DNA from: Calothrix sp. NIES-4105
GTDB taxonomy: Bacteria > Cyanobacteriota > Cyanobacteriia > Cyanobacteriales > Nostocaceae
Assembly: GCF_002368415.1 (NCBI RefSeq)
Contig: NZ_AP018290.1
Location: forward strand, 9,291,717 to 9,355,716
Direction of reading: 5' to 3'
Length of the DNA stretch: 64,000 nt
The translations under genes and the position numbers were made by a program. Below the pieces are notes generated by a model. It had not been told where the DNA came from, searched no databases, and saw only the letters and a program-made list of their open reading frames with translations. Shown here piece after piece: positions 28,306-36,942 of the stretch. The stretch's first letter is position 1, and the number at the start of each line of letters is the position of its first letter.

Positions 28306-28701
28306 TTATTTCCCTACTTGCTTTTTCAATTCTTCTAATAGTTTTTTATAATCTTGCCTATCTGAATTTAACTTTACTAACTTCTCTAACGGCGCCACTG
28401 CTCCTTTCACATCCTTCATCTGAAGCCGCGCGTTTACCAATCCTTCCAAAGCAACTCGGTTCTCAGGTTCACGCTGTAACACCATCTCAAACCCCTGAGC
28501 TTGTTGCAGTAGTGTATTAGAAGCATTAGATACAGCTTGTTGCTGCTGAGGTTTTTGATTAAATGCATCATAAAGTGTTGGCACCACAGCCATCGCACCA
28601 GAGCCACCAAAAGACACAATAGATACCCATGTTAAAATCCGCTGCAACCTTTTTGTTTTTTTGGCGCGCGCTTCAAAGTATTCTTTTTCAGAGCTAGTCA
28701 T
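28306..28701 (-). CDS. Membrane-anchored TPR-like small protein
   Basis: 131 aa. A charged N-terminus ([18 protein letters not shown]) is followed by one membrane helix (about 22-42, [19 protein letters not shown]), a Gln-rich linker, and a TPR-like pair ([20 protein letters not shown], then [15 protein letters not shown]). Probably faces the thylakoid lumen or periplasm. Role unknown. This gene is the parent of two decayed fragments at 31175-31296 and 33740-33838. Confidence 0.85.
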   Translation of the reverse strand: MTSSEKEYFEARAKKTKRLQRILTWVSIVSFGGSGAMAVVPTLYDAFNQKPQQQQAVSNASNTLLQQAQGFEMVLQREPENRVALEGLVNARLQMKDVKGAVAPLEKLVKLNSDRQDYKKLLEELKKQVGK

Positions 28702-28832
28702 TGTTTAAATGTTTATTGTAGTTACCACTCGGTTACGAGTAATGTCCTGTAGTTAAGATACCCATTCGTTTACCCAAAACTAACATTCGCTTTGTAAAAT
28801 TTTTACAGTTTGCTCCCGTCATATCTTATATA

Positions 28833-28956
28833 TATAGCAATCCTAAATCATTTGTGTTCACGCAGTGAGCGCTTGCGCTAAATCGAGATTGTAGAGACGC
28901 GATTAATCGCGTCTCTACGTAGATATAATTTTTACAACTCATATAGGATTGGTATA
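28833..28956. mobile_element. MITE, TATAGCAATCCTAAAT family, copy 2
   Basis: 124 bp with inverted ends TATAGCAATCCTA and TAGGATTGGTATA and a central perfect GTAGAGACGCGATT palindrome (28891-28918). The paralogous sequence at 31418-31445 shows the site without an insertion (CATATCTACTATATA then TAGTGCTGAG), which points to a TA target. Confidence 0.9.
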
Positions 28957-28965
28957 GTGCTGAGT

Positions 28966-31119
28966 TTACCCATTCACATTGGTTAAAGTTGTAACTTGTT
29001 GTGCATTTTCTTTAACAACTGCTTGGTTACTTACTAAGTTATTCACATTCGCAAGGGTTTGATTGTGGATTGAATTAGATAATGGCTTTACTACAACTAA
29101 CTCAGCGATAACGTGAATGACTCCACCAGGGGATTCGATATGTTCAAGTTTGACTGCATTAAACTCACCTTTAAACCCATATTTACGACAAAGTTCCATG
29201 TAAGCAGGGAATTGATTACAGTAGTATAAAAAAGAATTAATATTCCAAAAACTGACGTGAGTTGGGTCTTGAAAAGCTCCTCGACCATCTGTAGATGGTA
29301 CAAGAATATCTACTTTTGCACCAGGTTTACAAACTCTCCAAATTTCATTCATTGTATTAATTCTATCATGGAGATGTTCGATAGCGTCATGCGCTCTTAA
29401 CTCATCAACCGAATTATCAGGAAAAGGAAACTCTTTATTCAGATCAGCTACGATATCAACACCAATTCCTGGGTGAATATCAACTCCAACAAAATTTTGG
29501 GGCTTTCTATCTCCACATCCTATATCAACGCGCAAAATATCTTGTTCTATCTTCATATCATTGTCAATTTTGCTTGTCTTCGTTTCTAAACACTTTTTGC
29601 TTGCAGAATCTACACTAGCCGTTAATATATTACTGATATCCTCCACACAACAAACTGGAATGTTTTCTGCTTTGGCACCCTCTATCGCTGCAAGATTATC
29701 TATATTGAGTACGACTCTATTTGAGATTTTAGGTAATAAAGCTTGCCATTGTTTTTGCGTTAGGTCACCAGTTAAGGAAATTGCTGGTTCTTTAATAGCA
29801 TTTGAATCATCTTTATTAAACAAATTAAAGACGAGATAAGATATTACAAAGTTCGCTTCTTCAGAAGAAATACCAGTGTTATCGACTAACAGCTTAATTT
29901 TATCTGCTGACGAATGATTGATAATATTCTTAATCACACTGCTTAACTCTTGATAAATCAAATCCTCTGGCTGCTGCCAATCTGGAAATACTATTAAGTT
30001 AATATCCTTTAAACCAAATCCAACTTTTTGCTCTTGTTCTCGAATTTGATTGATAGTAGCAAAAATATTTTCTTGCTTAGTATCAACAAAAATGGAAGTA
30101 AAAACTCTTAACAAATCTTCTGATTTTATAAATAGTTGGGCAAGCGAATTCATAACTGCCGAAGATTTGCTACACTTTAAACCCTCTTTAATTTGTGTAA
30201 CTGCTATTTCTAAATTACCCGACTGCATTATTTGCTGGGCTATATTAAAGGCATAAATAGCATAAAATTCTCTAGCTCTTCTTGATACATCTACAGCAAT
30301 ATCTTTTGGTAGATATGATTCTGAAATTTCAATAGTTCGACGAAGATAAACAATGTTAGTGCCTGATGCAATATATTTATAAGTTTCTGAAAGATTATGG
30401 CAACGAAAAGCAGCTAAAATTTCGGGTTCAAACCAATATTGGTAGCGACTAGCAATTCGTTTCCACATCTCCCAGTCCGCAGCATAACCCGCTTGTGAAC
30501 AGTAACCACCTAGTTCTTCATAAACACTACGTTTGACGACTATCGAAGCACATTCAATAAAGCATTGTACACCTATACGCTCTAGCCAGTTTTCTATTAT
30601 ACCTGGTGTTGCCCGCTCTAAATGTGACTCCGATAGTTTACTACCTTCATTATTTATAAATAAATGACGACAAAAAGCGGCACCAATATCTGGCTGTTGT
30701 TCAATACTAGCTTGTAATTTAGCGTAGAATCCAGGCATCACTAAATCATCTTGGTGTAAAATATGAACCCAATGTCCGCGTGCGCGCGCTATACAGGCAT
30801 TCCAATTACCAATTAAGCCTAGATTTTGAGCGTTTCGATAAAAACTAATTCTTCCTTTACCAACTCGTTTAACAATTTCCTCTACATCTCCTTGTGTAGA
30901 ACAGTCATCCACAACTTCAATTTGCATTACTTCTTCAGAAGGCGCCTGCTCTAAAACAGCAATGAGTGTCTGTTCTAGATATTTTGTATTGTTATAAGTA
31001 GGAATCATTACAGACCAAAACGGTCTATCAGAATTGTTAGAAATAGCTTTTATAGCTGGAAATTCAATTGCTTCAGGGCTGAATTGTGACTGGCTAACGA
31101 AATTTTCTATCATTTTCAT
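28966..31119 (-). CDS. GT2 glycosyltransferase fused to SAM methyltransferase
   Basis: 717 aa. The GT-A domain lies at about 33-260: WSVMIPTYNNTKYLEQTL, EVVDDCSTQGD, then HQDDLVMPGFYAKL with the metal-binding acidic pair. A helical spacer follows (about 270-500). A class I methyltransferase domain lies at about 528-690 (LRVDIGCGDRKPQNFVGVDI, DIVADLNKEFPFPDNSVDEL, DAIEHL, VDILVPSTDG). It is a candidate sugar-transferring and methylating enzyme for surface polysaccharide. A tandem paralogue at 31652 lacks the methyltransferase part. Confidence 0.9.
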   Translation of the reverse strand: MKMIENFVSQSQFSPEAIEFPAIKAISNNSDRPFWSVMIPTYNNTKYLEQTLIAVLEQAPSEEVMQIEVVDDCSTQGDVEEIVKRVGKGRISFYRNAQNLGLIGNWNACIARARGHWVHILHQDDLVMPGFYAKLQASIEQQPDIGAAFCRHLFINNEGSKLSESHLERATPGIIENWLERIGVQCFIECASIVVKRSVYEELGGYCSQAGYAADWEMWKRIASRYQYWFEPEILAAFRCHNLSETYKYIASGTNIVYLRRTIEISESYLPKDIAVDVSRRAREFYAIYAFNIAQQIMQSGNLEIAVTQIKEGLKCSKSSAVMNSLAQLFIKSEDLLRVFTSIFVDTKQENIFATINQIREQEQKVGFGLKDINLIVFPDWQQPEDLIYQELSSVIKNIINHSSADKIKLLVDNTGISSEEANFVISYLVFNLFNKDDSNAIKEPAISLTGDLTQKQWQALLPKISNRVVLNIDNLAAIEGAKAENIPVCCVEDISNILTASVDSASKKCLETKTSKIDNDMKIEQDILRVDIGCGDRKPQNFVGVDIHPGIGVDIVADLNKEFPFPDNSVDELRAHDAIEHLHDRINTMNEIWRVCKPGAKVDILVPSTDGRGAFQDPTHVSFWNINSFLYYCNQFPAYMELCRKYGFKGEFNAVKLEHIESPGGVIHVIAELVVVKPLSNSIHNQTLANVNNLVSNQAVVKENAQQVTTLTNVNG

Positions 31120-31174
31120 TTAGAATATAAAACCTGACTTGTATAAGTAGTTACTGGACTTGCTAACTTAACTA

Positions 31175-31296
31175 AGTGACACTGCCATTACTGTAAAGCC
31201 ACCAAAAGATATGGTAGATACCCATGTAAAAATCCGCTACAACCTCTTTGTTTTTTTGGCGCGCGCTTCAAAGTATTCTTTTTCAGAGCTAGTCAT
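31175..31296 (-). pseudogene. 5' fragment of the membrane TPR gene, nonsense mutation
   Basis: Matches 28590-28701 of the intact gene plus its upstream region (to about 31405, matching 28702-28810). The frame starts [19 protein letters not shown] and stops at codon 20, where CAG of the parent reads TAG. The 3' part is missing. It marks the boundary of a tandem duplication. Confidence 0.85.
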
Positions 31297-31439
31297 TATT
31301 TAAGCGTCTGTTGTGGTTATCACCCAGTTACGAGTTATATGCTGTTGTTAAGATACCCATTATTTACTCAAAACTAACATTCGCTTTGTAAAATTTTTAC
31401 AGACTGCGAAGAAACCATATCTACTATATATAGTGCTGA

Positions 31440-31489
31440 GTTAAAGCCGCAACTCCTTCGACAACTGAAATATTTACACTGACTCTAGG
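31440..31489 (-). pseudogene. Possible remnant of the lost 3' end of the GT2 paralogue
   Basis: The stretch beginning GTGCTGAGTTAAAGCC aligns with the sequence immediately after MITE copy 2 (GTGCTGAGTTTACCC), where the fused glycosyltransferase/methyltransferase gene ends. It may be the last codons of the second copy, now cut off from the rest by MITE copy 3. The alignment is short. Confidence 0.45.
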
Positions 31490-31614
31490 TATAGCAATCC
31501 TATATGAGTTGTAAAAAATTATATCCACGTAGAGACGCGATTAATCGCGTCTCTACAATCTCGATTTAGCGCAAGCGCTCACTGCGTGAACACGAATGAT
31601 TTAGGATTGCTATA
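31490..31614. mobile_element. MITE, TATAGCAATCCTAAAT family, copy 3 (inverted)
   Basis: 125 bp, nearly identical to copy 2 but in opposite orientation: the asymmetric core CACGCAGTGAGCGCTTGCGC is read on the minus strand here. It contains the perfect palindrome at 31529-31556. It lies beside the deletion that removed the methyltransferase domain of the GT2 paralogue. Confidence 0.9.
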
Positions 31615-31651
31615 GAACAAAATAACTATTTGGGCGCGCTTCTGCGGGTGA

Positions 31652-33250
31652 TTAGATTCTCGACTTCTCAAAAAAGTCGGGAATTTTAAAGGACTCCACA
31701 TAGCAAACAGGAATGTTTTTTGCTTTGGCGCCCTCTATTGCTGCAAAATTATCTATATTTAATGCAACTCTATTTGAGATTTTAGGTAATAAACCTTGCC
31801 ATTGTTTTTGCGTAAGACCGCCAGTTAAAGAAATTGCTGGTTCTGCTGTAGCATTCAAATCTTCTTCAAACAAACTAAAGACAATATTAAATATTATAAA
31901 GTCTACGTTTTCCTCCAGAACGCCAGTGTTGTCGATTAACAGCTTAATTTTATCTGCTGACGGATGAGTAATAATATTCTTTATGAGACTACTTAACTCT
32001 TGATAAATCAATTCCTCCGGCTGTTGCCAATCTGGGAATACTATCAAGTTAATATCTTTTAAATCAAATGCAAGTTTTTGCTCTTGTTCTCGAATTTGAT
32101 TGATGGTAGCACTAATATTTTCTTTATTAGTATCCGCAAAAATTGAAGTAAACACGTTAAACAAATCTTTATATTTTGTTAATAATTCTGCGAGCAAATT
32201 CATAACTTTTGCAGATTTGCTACACTTTAAACCCTCTTGAATTTGTGTGACTGCTATTTCTAAGTAACCTAACTGCATCATTTGCTGGGCTATATCGAAG
32301 GCATAAAGAGCATAATATTCTCTAGCTCTTGTTGATGCTTCTACAGCAATATGTTTTGGTAGATACGATTCTGATATTTCAATAGCTCGACGAGTATCAG
32401 CAATATTGGCGCCTGATTTAGTATATTTAGAAGTTGCTGAAAAAGGATGCGAGCGATAAGCAGCAAGAGTTTCCGGTTCAAACCAAAATTGGTAGCGACT
32501 AGCAATTCGCTTCCACATTTCCCAGTCTGCTGCATAACCAGCTTGTGGACAATAACCACCTAGTTGTTCGTAAACACTACGTTTGACTACTATTGAAGAA
32601 CATTGAATTTGTTGTTTTTCTACAATACGCTCCAACCAATTTTCTATAATTCCTGGCGTTTCCCGATGCAAATATGACTCCGCTAGTTTACTACCTTCTT
32701 CATTCACAAATAAATAACGACAAAAAGCGGCGCCAATATTTGGCTGTTGTTCAATACCAGCTTGTAATTTAGCATAAAATCCAGGCATCACTAAATCATC
32801 TTGGTGTAATATGTGTACCCAGTCTCCCTGCGCGCGCGCTATACAAGCATTCCAATTACCAATTAAGCCTAGATTTTGAGCGTTACGATAAAAACTGATT
32901 CTTCCAAAACCAACTCGTTTAACAATTTCCTCTACATCTCCTTCTGTCGAACAATCATCCACAACTTCAATTTGCATTACTTCCTCAGAAGGCGCCTGTT
33001 CTAAAACAGCGATGAGTGTCTGTTCTAGATACTTTGTATTATTGTAAGTCGGAATAATTATAGACCAAAAAGGTCTTTTTTCAGCTTTAATAACTTGCTG
33101 TATCTGAGGAAATTCTATAACATTTAATTCTGCCTTTTGCTCACTAACTATAAGAGATTCTTTAACTTCAAAATTATTTAATTGATTGTTATTGGTCATA
33201 TTCCCTACACTTGTGTTATGTTTATTCATGTGAATCTTAACGCAATACAA
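31652..33250 (-). CDS. GT2 glycosyltransferase, truncated tandem paralogue
   Basis: 532 aa. It is very similar to the gene at 28966 over its glycosyltransferase and spacer regions (WSIIIPTYNNTKYLEQTL, EVVDDCSTEGD, HQDDLVMPGFYAKL), but it stops where the methyltransferase domain should begin. The last residues (IPDFFEKSRI) and the stop codon are read from a copy of the TTCCCGACTTCTT hairpin (31655-31684). The GT domain is complete and may still be active. The start was taken at 33250; ATG codons at MNKHN and MTNNNQ are alternatives. Confidence 0.88.
   Translation of the reverse strand: MYCVKIHMNKHNTSVGNMTNNNQLNNFEVKESLIVSEQKAELNVIEFPQIQQVIKAEKRPFWSIIIPTYNNTKYLEQTLIAVLEQAPSEEVMQIEVVDDCSTEGDVEEIVKRVGFGRISFYRNAQNLGLIGNWNACIARAQGDWVHILHQDDLVMPGFYAKLQAGIEQQPNIGAAFCRYLFVNEEGSKLAESYLHRETPGIIENWLERIVEKQQIQCSSIVVKRSVYEQLGGYCPQAGYAADWEMWKRIASRYQFWFEPETLAAYRSHPFSATSKYTKSGANIADTRRAIEISESYLPKHIAVEASTRAREYYALYAFDIAQQMMQLGYLEIAVTQIQEGLKCSKSAKVMNLLAELLTKYKDLFNVFTSIFADTNKENISATINQIREQEQKLAFDLKDINLIVFPDWQQPEELIYQELSSLIKNIITHPSADKIKLLIDNTGVLEENVDFIIFNIVFSLFEEDLNATAEPAISLTGGLTQKQWQGLLPKISNRVALNIDNFAAIEGAKAKNIPVCYVESFKIPDFFEKSRI
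31655..31684. repeat. Hairpin repeat at the 3' end of the GT2 paralogue
   Basis: Degenerate GATTCTCGACTTCTC/AAAAAGTCGGGAATT hairpin preceded by GGGCGCGCTTCTGCGGGTG, which also flanks the copy at 63093 (as GGGCGCCCTGCGGGTG on the reverse strand). The repeat is therefore about 60 bp, larger than the hairpin alone. It supplies the coding end of the gene. Confidence 0.8.
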
Positions 33251-33297
33251 AATTGCTCACCATAAAGTAAATGCGATGAGATTATTCACAAATTACT

Positions 33298-33688
33298 TTA
33301 GGGGATGTTTGAAAAGTATCAATATTGACTAAAAACCTAACCCCTAACCCCAACCCGCGCGAGGGAAGCGGAACGATAATATAAGGCTTTTAAAGCCTCC
33401 AAGCGCTTCGGATGCCATTGGCAAATTAGGGGTAAGACTCCTCGTTCTCTCACCACTCCCCACCCGCCAGCACCCTAGAAGGGTGCGGCTAATCTAACAA
33501 AGCCTGCCTTCGCAGGCTAAAAACAGCCTGCGAAGGCAGGCTTTGTGTCAATAGCCCCAGGCTTTTAGCCTGTGGGCGTTGTAGGCGATTGATGGGTCAA
33601 ACCTACAATTCGCCAATGGCATCCGCTTCGGGGAGAGGTTTGGAGAAGGGTTTCATGTATATTTTTAGACTTTTCAAACAACCTCTAA
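33298..33688. mobile_element. Non-autonomous element with nested inverted repeats
   Basis: About 390 bp bounded by inverted ends (TTAGGGGATGTTTGAAAAGT at the left; ACTTTTCAAACAACCTCTAA at the right). Nested inside is a second inverted pair (CGGATGCCATTGGCAAATT near 33411 and AATTCGCCAATGGCATCCG near 33608). At 33497-33546 there is a perfect 22-bp-arm hairpin (ACAAAGCCTGCCTTCGCAGG arm, 6-nt loop). No coding sequence. It looks like repeat inserted within repeat. Confidence 0.7.
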
Positions 33689-33739
33689 GACTGCTACCCT
33701 TACCCTCTCTCGTTTTTATCCCTGATTTAACACTAACGA

Positions 33740-33838
33740 AGTCGAGGCGCCATCGTTCCTTTCACATCATTCATCTGAAGCCGCGCTACCAATACGAACA
33801 AACCAACACGGTTCTCAAGTCCACACTGTAACACGGAA
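33740..33838 (-). pseudogene. Central fragment of the membrane TPR gene
   Basis: Matches 28391-28490 of the intact gene (shared patches CTCCTTTCACATC-like, TTCATCTGAAGCCGCG, CGGTTCTCA, CACTGTAACAC) with small deletions and no open frame. It lies outside the second glycosyltransferase copy, so the duplicated unit once included this gene at both ends. Confidence 0.75.
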
Positions 33839-33861
33839 CTACTGCCAGTAGTAATACTATA

Positions 33862-33895
33862 CGATTATGCGACTAGTCACATAGTCACATAATCG
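33862..33895. promoter_or_regulatory. Probable operator: inverted and direct repeats upstream of RHH gene
   Basis: Arms CGATTATGCGACTA (33862-33875) and TAGTCACATAATCG (33882-33895) pair at 13 of 14 positions. TAGTCACA also repeats directly (33874 and 33882). It lies 64 bp before the ribbon-helix-helix gene, whose family binds such short repeats and represses its own operon. Confidence 0.6.
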
Positions 33896-33958
33896 AATTA
33901 ATCGCTAAATTCTTCTTGGTGGGTGCGACAATGGTGATGTAGTATAATTTGTCAACTA

Positions 33959-34147
33959 ATGGCTAAACGAGAAAATGTAGACCGCTTAACCATTTCAATC
34001 GACGCAAATATTAAACGGCAGTTTGATCTGGTGTGTAGGTGGAAAAATACGAACATGAGCGAGGTTTCTCAAGCTTTAATCGCAAATTGGCTTTTGGCTA
34101 ATGCTCCTTCAGAATTTCTAAAAAGCGAACAAAAACAAAATGACTAA
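33959..34147 (+). CDS. Ribbon-helix-helix protein
   Basis: 62 aa with the pattern of a small RHH (CopG/Arc) DNA-binding protein: a beta-strand DRLTISIDANIKRQFDLV, helix, turn KNTNMSEVSQALI, helix. It overlaps the next gene by 8 bp. The repeat pair 64 bp upstream is a natural binding site. Similar RHH proteins act as antitoxins, plasmid partition adaptors or operon repressors. The partner here is a coiled-coil protein, so a conventional toxin is not evident. Confidence 0.8.
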   Translation: MAKRENVDRLTISIDANIKRQFDLVCRWKNTNMSEVSQALIANWLLANAPSEFLKSEQKQND

Positions 34148-34457
34148 CTCTGAACTTCCTGGTGATAATATTGATGCGCGTCTAAATGCGCTAGGTGATG
34201 AACTTGACCAGCTTCGTACAGAAATGCGGCAAGTACCAGAAGAAACTCGATATAATAGTCAAACAATCTCGCGACTTCAAGGTACTGTTGCGGAATTGGT
34301 AGAAATCGCGCGCCTGCATCAACAAGCACTGCGTATTTCAGAACGTAATGCTGAACAAGATAGAGACGTAACTCGTCAACTTCTAACTCAAATGCGGGGA
34401 ATACAAACCGAAAATCAGCGAATTTTAGGACATTTATTTGGACAGCAAGACGAATAA
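34140..34457 (+). CDS. Coiled-coil protein coupled to RHH gene
   Basis: 105 aa, predicted helical throughout, with heptad-like spacing (LNALGDELDQLRTEM, then ISRLQGTVAELVEIARLHQQAL) and a C-terminus TQMRGIQTENQRILGHLFG. Hydrophilic, with no membrane segment or enzyme motif. Its ATG lies within the 3' end of the RHH gene, so the two are translationally coupled and likely form a complex. I recognise the C-terminal pattern as common in cyanobacterial hypothetical proteins, but no function is known to me. Confidence 0.75.
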   Translation: MTNSELPGDNIDARLNALGDELDQLRTEMRQVPEETRYNSQTISRLQGTVAELVEIARLHQQALRISERNAEQDRDVTRQLLTQMRGIQTENQRILGHLFGQQDE

Positions 34458-34707
34458 GAGCAACACTGCTTGTTTTAGCTCAAAGAACGACAATACGTAG
34501 GTTAGGTTGAGGTACACACGAGCCAAGTTATCCTGAAGGGAAACCCAACCTGAAATGAACCTCTTTGTTGCGTCTCGTTCTTCAACACCAACCTACAAGC
34601 CAATATTAAGGTTTCATCACAGCAATTGTTTGCGTGGTAGAATTATCTTAACTAGTACGACGCTTAAATAAGTTTACAAATAATTGCGTAACAAAGGTAA
34701 TTAACAC

Positions 34708-35358
34708 ATGGTAGCCAGCCTTAAGGAACTAATTACAGTACCAGAACTGGGATATGGCGCCGACCCAGAGGAAAGGTTTGCCAGTAGTGATGTAAGCTGG
34801 GAAGATTATGAATCCTTATTAGTTAAATTAGAAGATAATTCTCATTACCGTGTTAATTATTTAGATGGAATATTAGAGATTGTATCACCATCCAGACGGC
34901 ATGAAAAAGTAAAAACGAACTTGGGCACTCTGGTAGAACGCTTCTTTCATAAAAAGCGTATTCGTTATGTACCTTTGGGAAGCTCTACTTTTAGAAACAA
35001 AGCCAAAAAAGCAGGCGCCGACAGTAACGAGTGCTACTGTATAGGGGAAGAAAAAGACATTCCAGACCTAGTGATAGAAGTAGTTATTACTAGTGGTAGT
35101 GTAAATAAACTGGAAATATACCGAAGATTAGGTGTTGCAGAAGTTTGGTTTTGGGAAGTAAACCAGCTTAAAATATACCACCTACGAGATAGCGGACAAC
35201 TTCCAAAAGCTACTGTTTTCGCTAATAACTATGGTTATGAGCAAATTACAGCAAGCGAGTTACTGCCTTCTTTAGATATTGCGTTACTTGAACAGTGTAT
35301 TACAATTACAGATTCAATATTAGCAGTAGATGAATTTGAAAAAGGCATTAACCCATAG
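34708..35358 (+). CDS. Uma2-family (DUF820) putative nuclease
   Basis: 216 aa. The fold is of the PD-(D/E)xK type: YRVNYLDGILEIVSPSRRHE (Asp/Glu strand), ECYCIGEEKDIPDLVIEVVITSG (acidic residues and E-x-V core), LEIYRRLGVAEVWFWE. Uma2 genes are strongly amplified in cyanobacteria; their targets are unknown. A dispersed 'gtaggttaggttga' repeat fills much of the 250-bp gap before it. ATG 34708 has AAAGGTAATTAAC upstream. Confidence 0.9.
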   Translation: MVASLKELITVPELGYGADPEERFASSDVSWEDYESLLVKLEDNSHYRVNYLDGILEIVSPSRRHEKVKTNLGTLVERFFHKKRIRYVPLGSSTFRNKAKKAGADSNECYCIGEEKDIPDLVIEVVITSGSVNKLEIYRRLGVAEVWFWEVNQLKIYHLRDSGQLPKATVFANNYGYEQITASELLPSLDIALLEQCITITDSILAVDEFEKGINP

Positions 35359-35376
35359 CTAACCCACACAACCAAA

Positions 35377-35504
35377 TATGGTTATTCTAAATAATTTGTA
35401 AAAATCCCTGCGGGAAAACCTCCGGTTGACGCACATTGTAGAGACGCGATTAATCGCGTCTCTACGGAATATAATTTTTTACAATTCCTCCACGGACTGC
35501 TATA
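35377..35504. mobile_element. MITE, TATAGCAATCCTAAAT family, copy 4 (diverged)
   Basis: About 128 bp; left end TATGGTTATTCTAAATAATT, right end ACGGACTGCTATA, perfect central palindrome at 35438-35465. More diverged at its ends than copies 1-3. It follows the Uma2 gene. Confidence 0.75.
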
Positions 35505-35516
35505 TATAACTTAATG

Positions 35517-35819
35517 TTAAGTTTTACCACTTAACTCTTGACTTTTGGAACGGCTTTTAGATAAACGTAAGTCTTTTATTGTAATCGGTATTCTCTCTAA
35601 AGTATCTAATGCTACCAAAAATTTCCCGCTTTGAATCTTTATGTTAAGTGCAAAAATCACACGTTTAAAATCAAGGTAACTAGCACTTTGATAATCATCT
35701 TTTTCATAACGCTTAATTTGTTCTTCGGTACATCCGCATAAGGCGCCAAGTTCCTTCTCGCTCAGTTTTGCTGCAATGCGCGCTTTGATTAATATATCAA
35801 TTAATTTGCTCCGTAACAA
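35517..35819 (-). CDS. XRE/HTH-type regulator, probably orphan antitoxin-like
   Basis: 100 aa from TTG 35819; no ATG is available after the in-frame stop 9 bp upstream. Residues 6-50 form a helix-turn-helix of the lambda-repressor type (IAAKLSEKELGALCGCTEEQIKRYEKDDY), followed by a beta segment as in HigA-like antitoxins. The C-terminus is basic and Ser-rich. No toxin gene is adjacent. Confidence 0.65.
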   Translation of the reverse strand: MLRSKLIDILIKARIAAKLSEKELGALCGCTEEQIKRYEKDDYQSASYLDFKRVIFALNIKIQSGKFLVALDTLERIPITIKDLRLSKSRSKSQELSGKT

Positions 35820-36632
35820 ATGTTTTAATTATCCACTGCAAGAGCTTATTCATCAAACGGGCGCCAAATCCCCACTCTCCAGTTCCCCCCGGAGTTCGGG
35901 GGGCTAGGGGGGATTTAATGTATACTGCAAACATCTACACTGAAAATTTACTCCATACTTTCACTTACTGAAAATGTTTTGTAATATACATATAATCCCA
36001 ACAAATGAAATCCGGATATGGAACGGGCAAGGATGCCCATTCCACAATTTGCTCATTCTACAACAAAGAAAGATTAAAATATTCTAAAGATTGATGTGAT
36101 TTGTTTCTATCTACAGATGTTTGCGATAAGCTATAAGACGATTAACTGCAATTCGTTATCTAGTACCATATATATAGTGCTGCAGTTACTTGACAAAACA
36201 GCGTCGTTACTCTTCTGTAAAAGGCACCTCACACAGAATGCATCATACTGTGCTGAAATAGAGCGTTTATCTCCAGATAATGAACAAAACCACTGTAGAT
36301 GTAATTAATATGTGTTCTTTGCATTTACTATGTGTTTTTATCTCGGTTGTCCGGTTCTCATAAACCATGTAATATCTGCAAGTAGTAGGATGACTTTCAA
36401 TTCTGCCTGAGTTTAACATTAGTACTAAGCACTATATCCATTTTTGTGGTGATTACCGTACAAACTAGAATTTAATGCCAGCAACATTGAGTTCGTTGTG
36501 ATATAGTGAAGAAGATAAGACTGAATTTGCCAAAGGTAATATTACTCTACGTATAGGCAAACTTTCCAAACACAAGGAAAATCAGTTTTGACTAAGTTTT
36601 TATTTCAACCAAATCAAAATTAAATTGAGGTT
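35820..36632. other. 813-bp gene-poor region with dispersed repeats
   Basis: Contains a CCCCCCGGAGTTCGGGGGG hairpin (about 35885-35904), a second copy of the GGGCAAGGATGCCC-attccaca repeat (36021-36047), and an AACACAAGGAAAATCAG stretch (about 36568) before the DUF4327 gene. A 70-codon frame at 36096-36308 has an amino-acid composition unlike a real gene, and I do not call it. A promoter for the DUF4327 gene is expected in the last 100 bp. Confidence 0.5.
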
Positions 36633-36854
36633 ATGGCTCAACAAGTACTTCACCCAATGGTGAAATTGCAGCGCAATGTGCAATCACTTGTAGATTCTAA
36701 TATTGTCAAACCAACAGACAGCATTTCAAAGATTGCTTTACTTTTTGGCAATGACTGGCAGTTCTGGAAGCAAGAACTGTTAGATTTTGGATTTACTATG
36801 CAAGACCCGCTTGGCGAATTATTATCTGTAGAAGCATGGGACGAAGAAGAATAA
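36633..36854 (+). CDS. DUF4327-like small protein
   Basis: 73 aa. Pattern VQSLVDSNIVKPTDSISKIALLFGNDWQFWKQEL, then DFGF, then LLSVEAWDEEE, resembles the cyanobacterial DUF4327 family (about 70 aa; VQSLV near the N-terminus, a central Trp, acidic C-terminus). The function is unknown. Two palindromes follow the stop and probably end transcription from both sides. Confidence 0.75.
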   Translation: MAQQVLHPMVKLQRNVQSLVDSNIVKPTDSISKIALLFGNDWQFWKQELLDFGFTMQDPLGELLSVEAWDEEE

Positions 36855-36867
36855 TTCTAACCCATGA

Positions 36868-36934
36868 TGTAGAGACGTGAAATTTCACGTCTCCTTAAAT
36901 GGCCTAGAAAGACGTGAAATTTCACGTCTCTACA
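36868..36934. repeat. Two tandem dispersed palindromes (GAGACGTGAAATTTCACGTC)
   Basis: Two copies of the GTAGAGACGTGAAATTTCAC family, at about 36869-36894 and 36908-36934, between the convergent DUF4327 and kinase genes. They are likely to act as a bidirectional terminator. Confidence 0.8.
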
Positions 36935-36942
36935 CACACTAA

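Noticed and set aside
36096-36308. 70-codon frame in the gap before the DUF4327 gene
   Set aside because: Composition and lack of a ribosome binding site or recognisable pattern; it overlaps likely promoter sequence.
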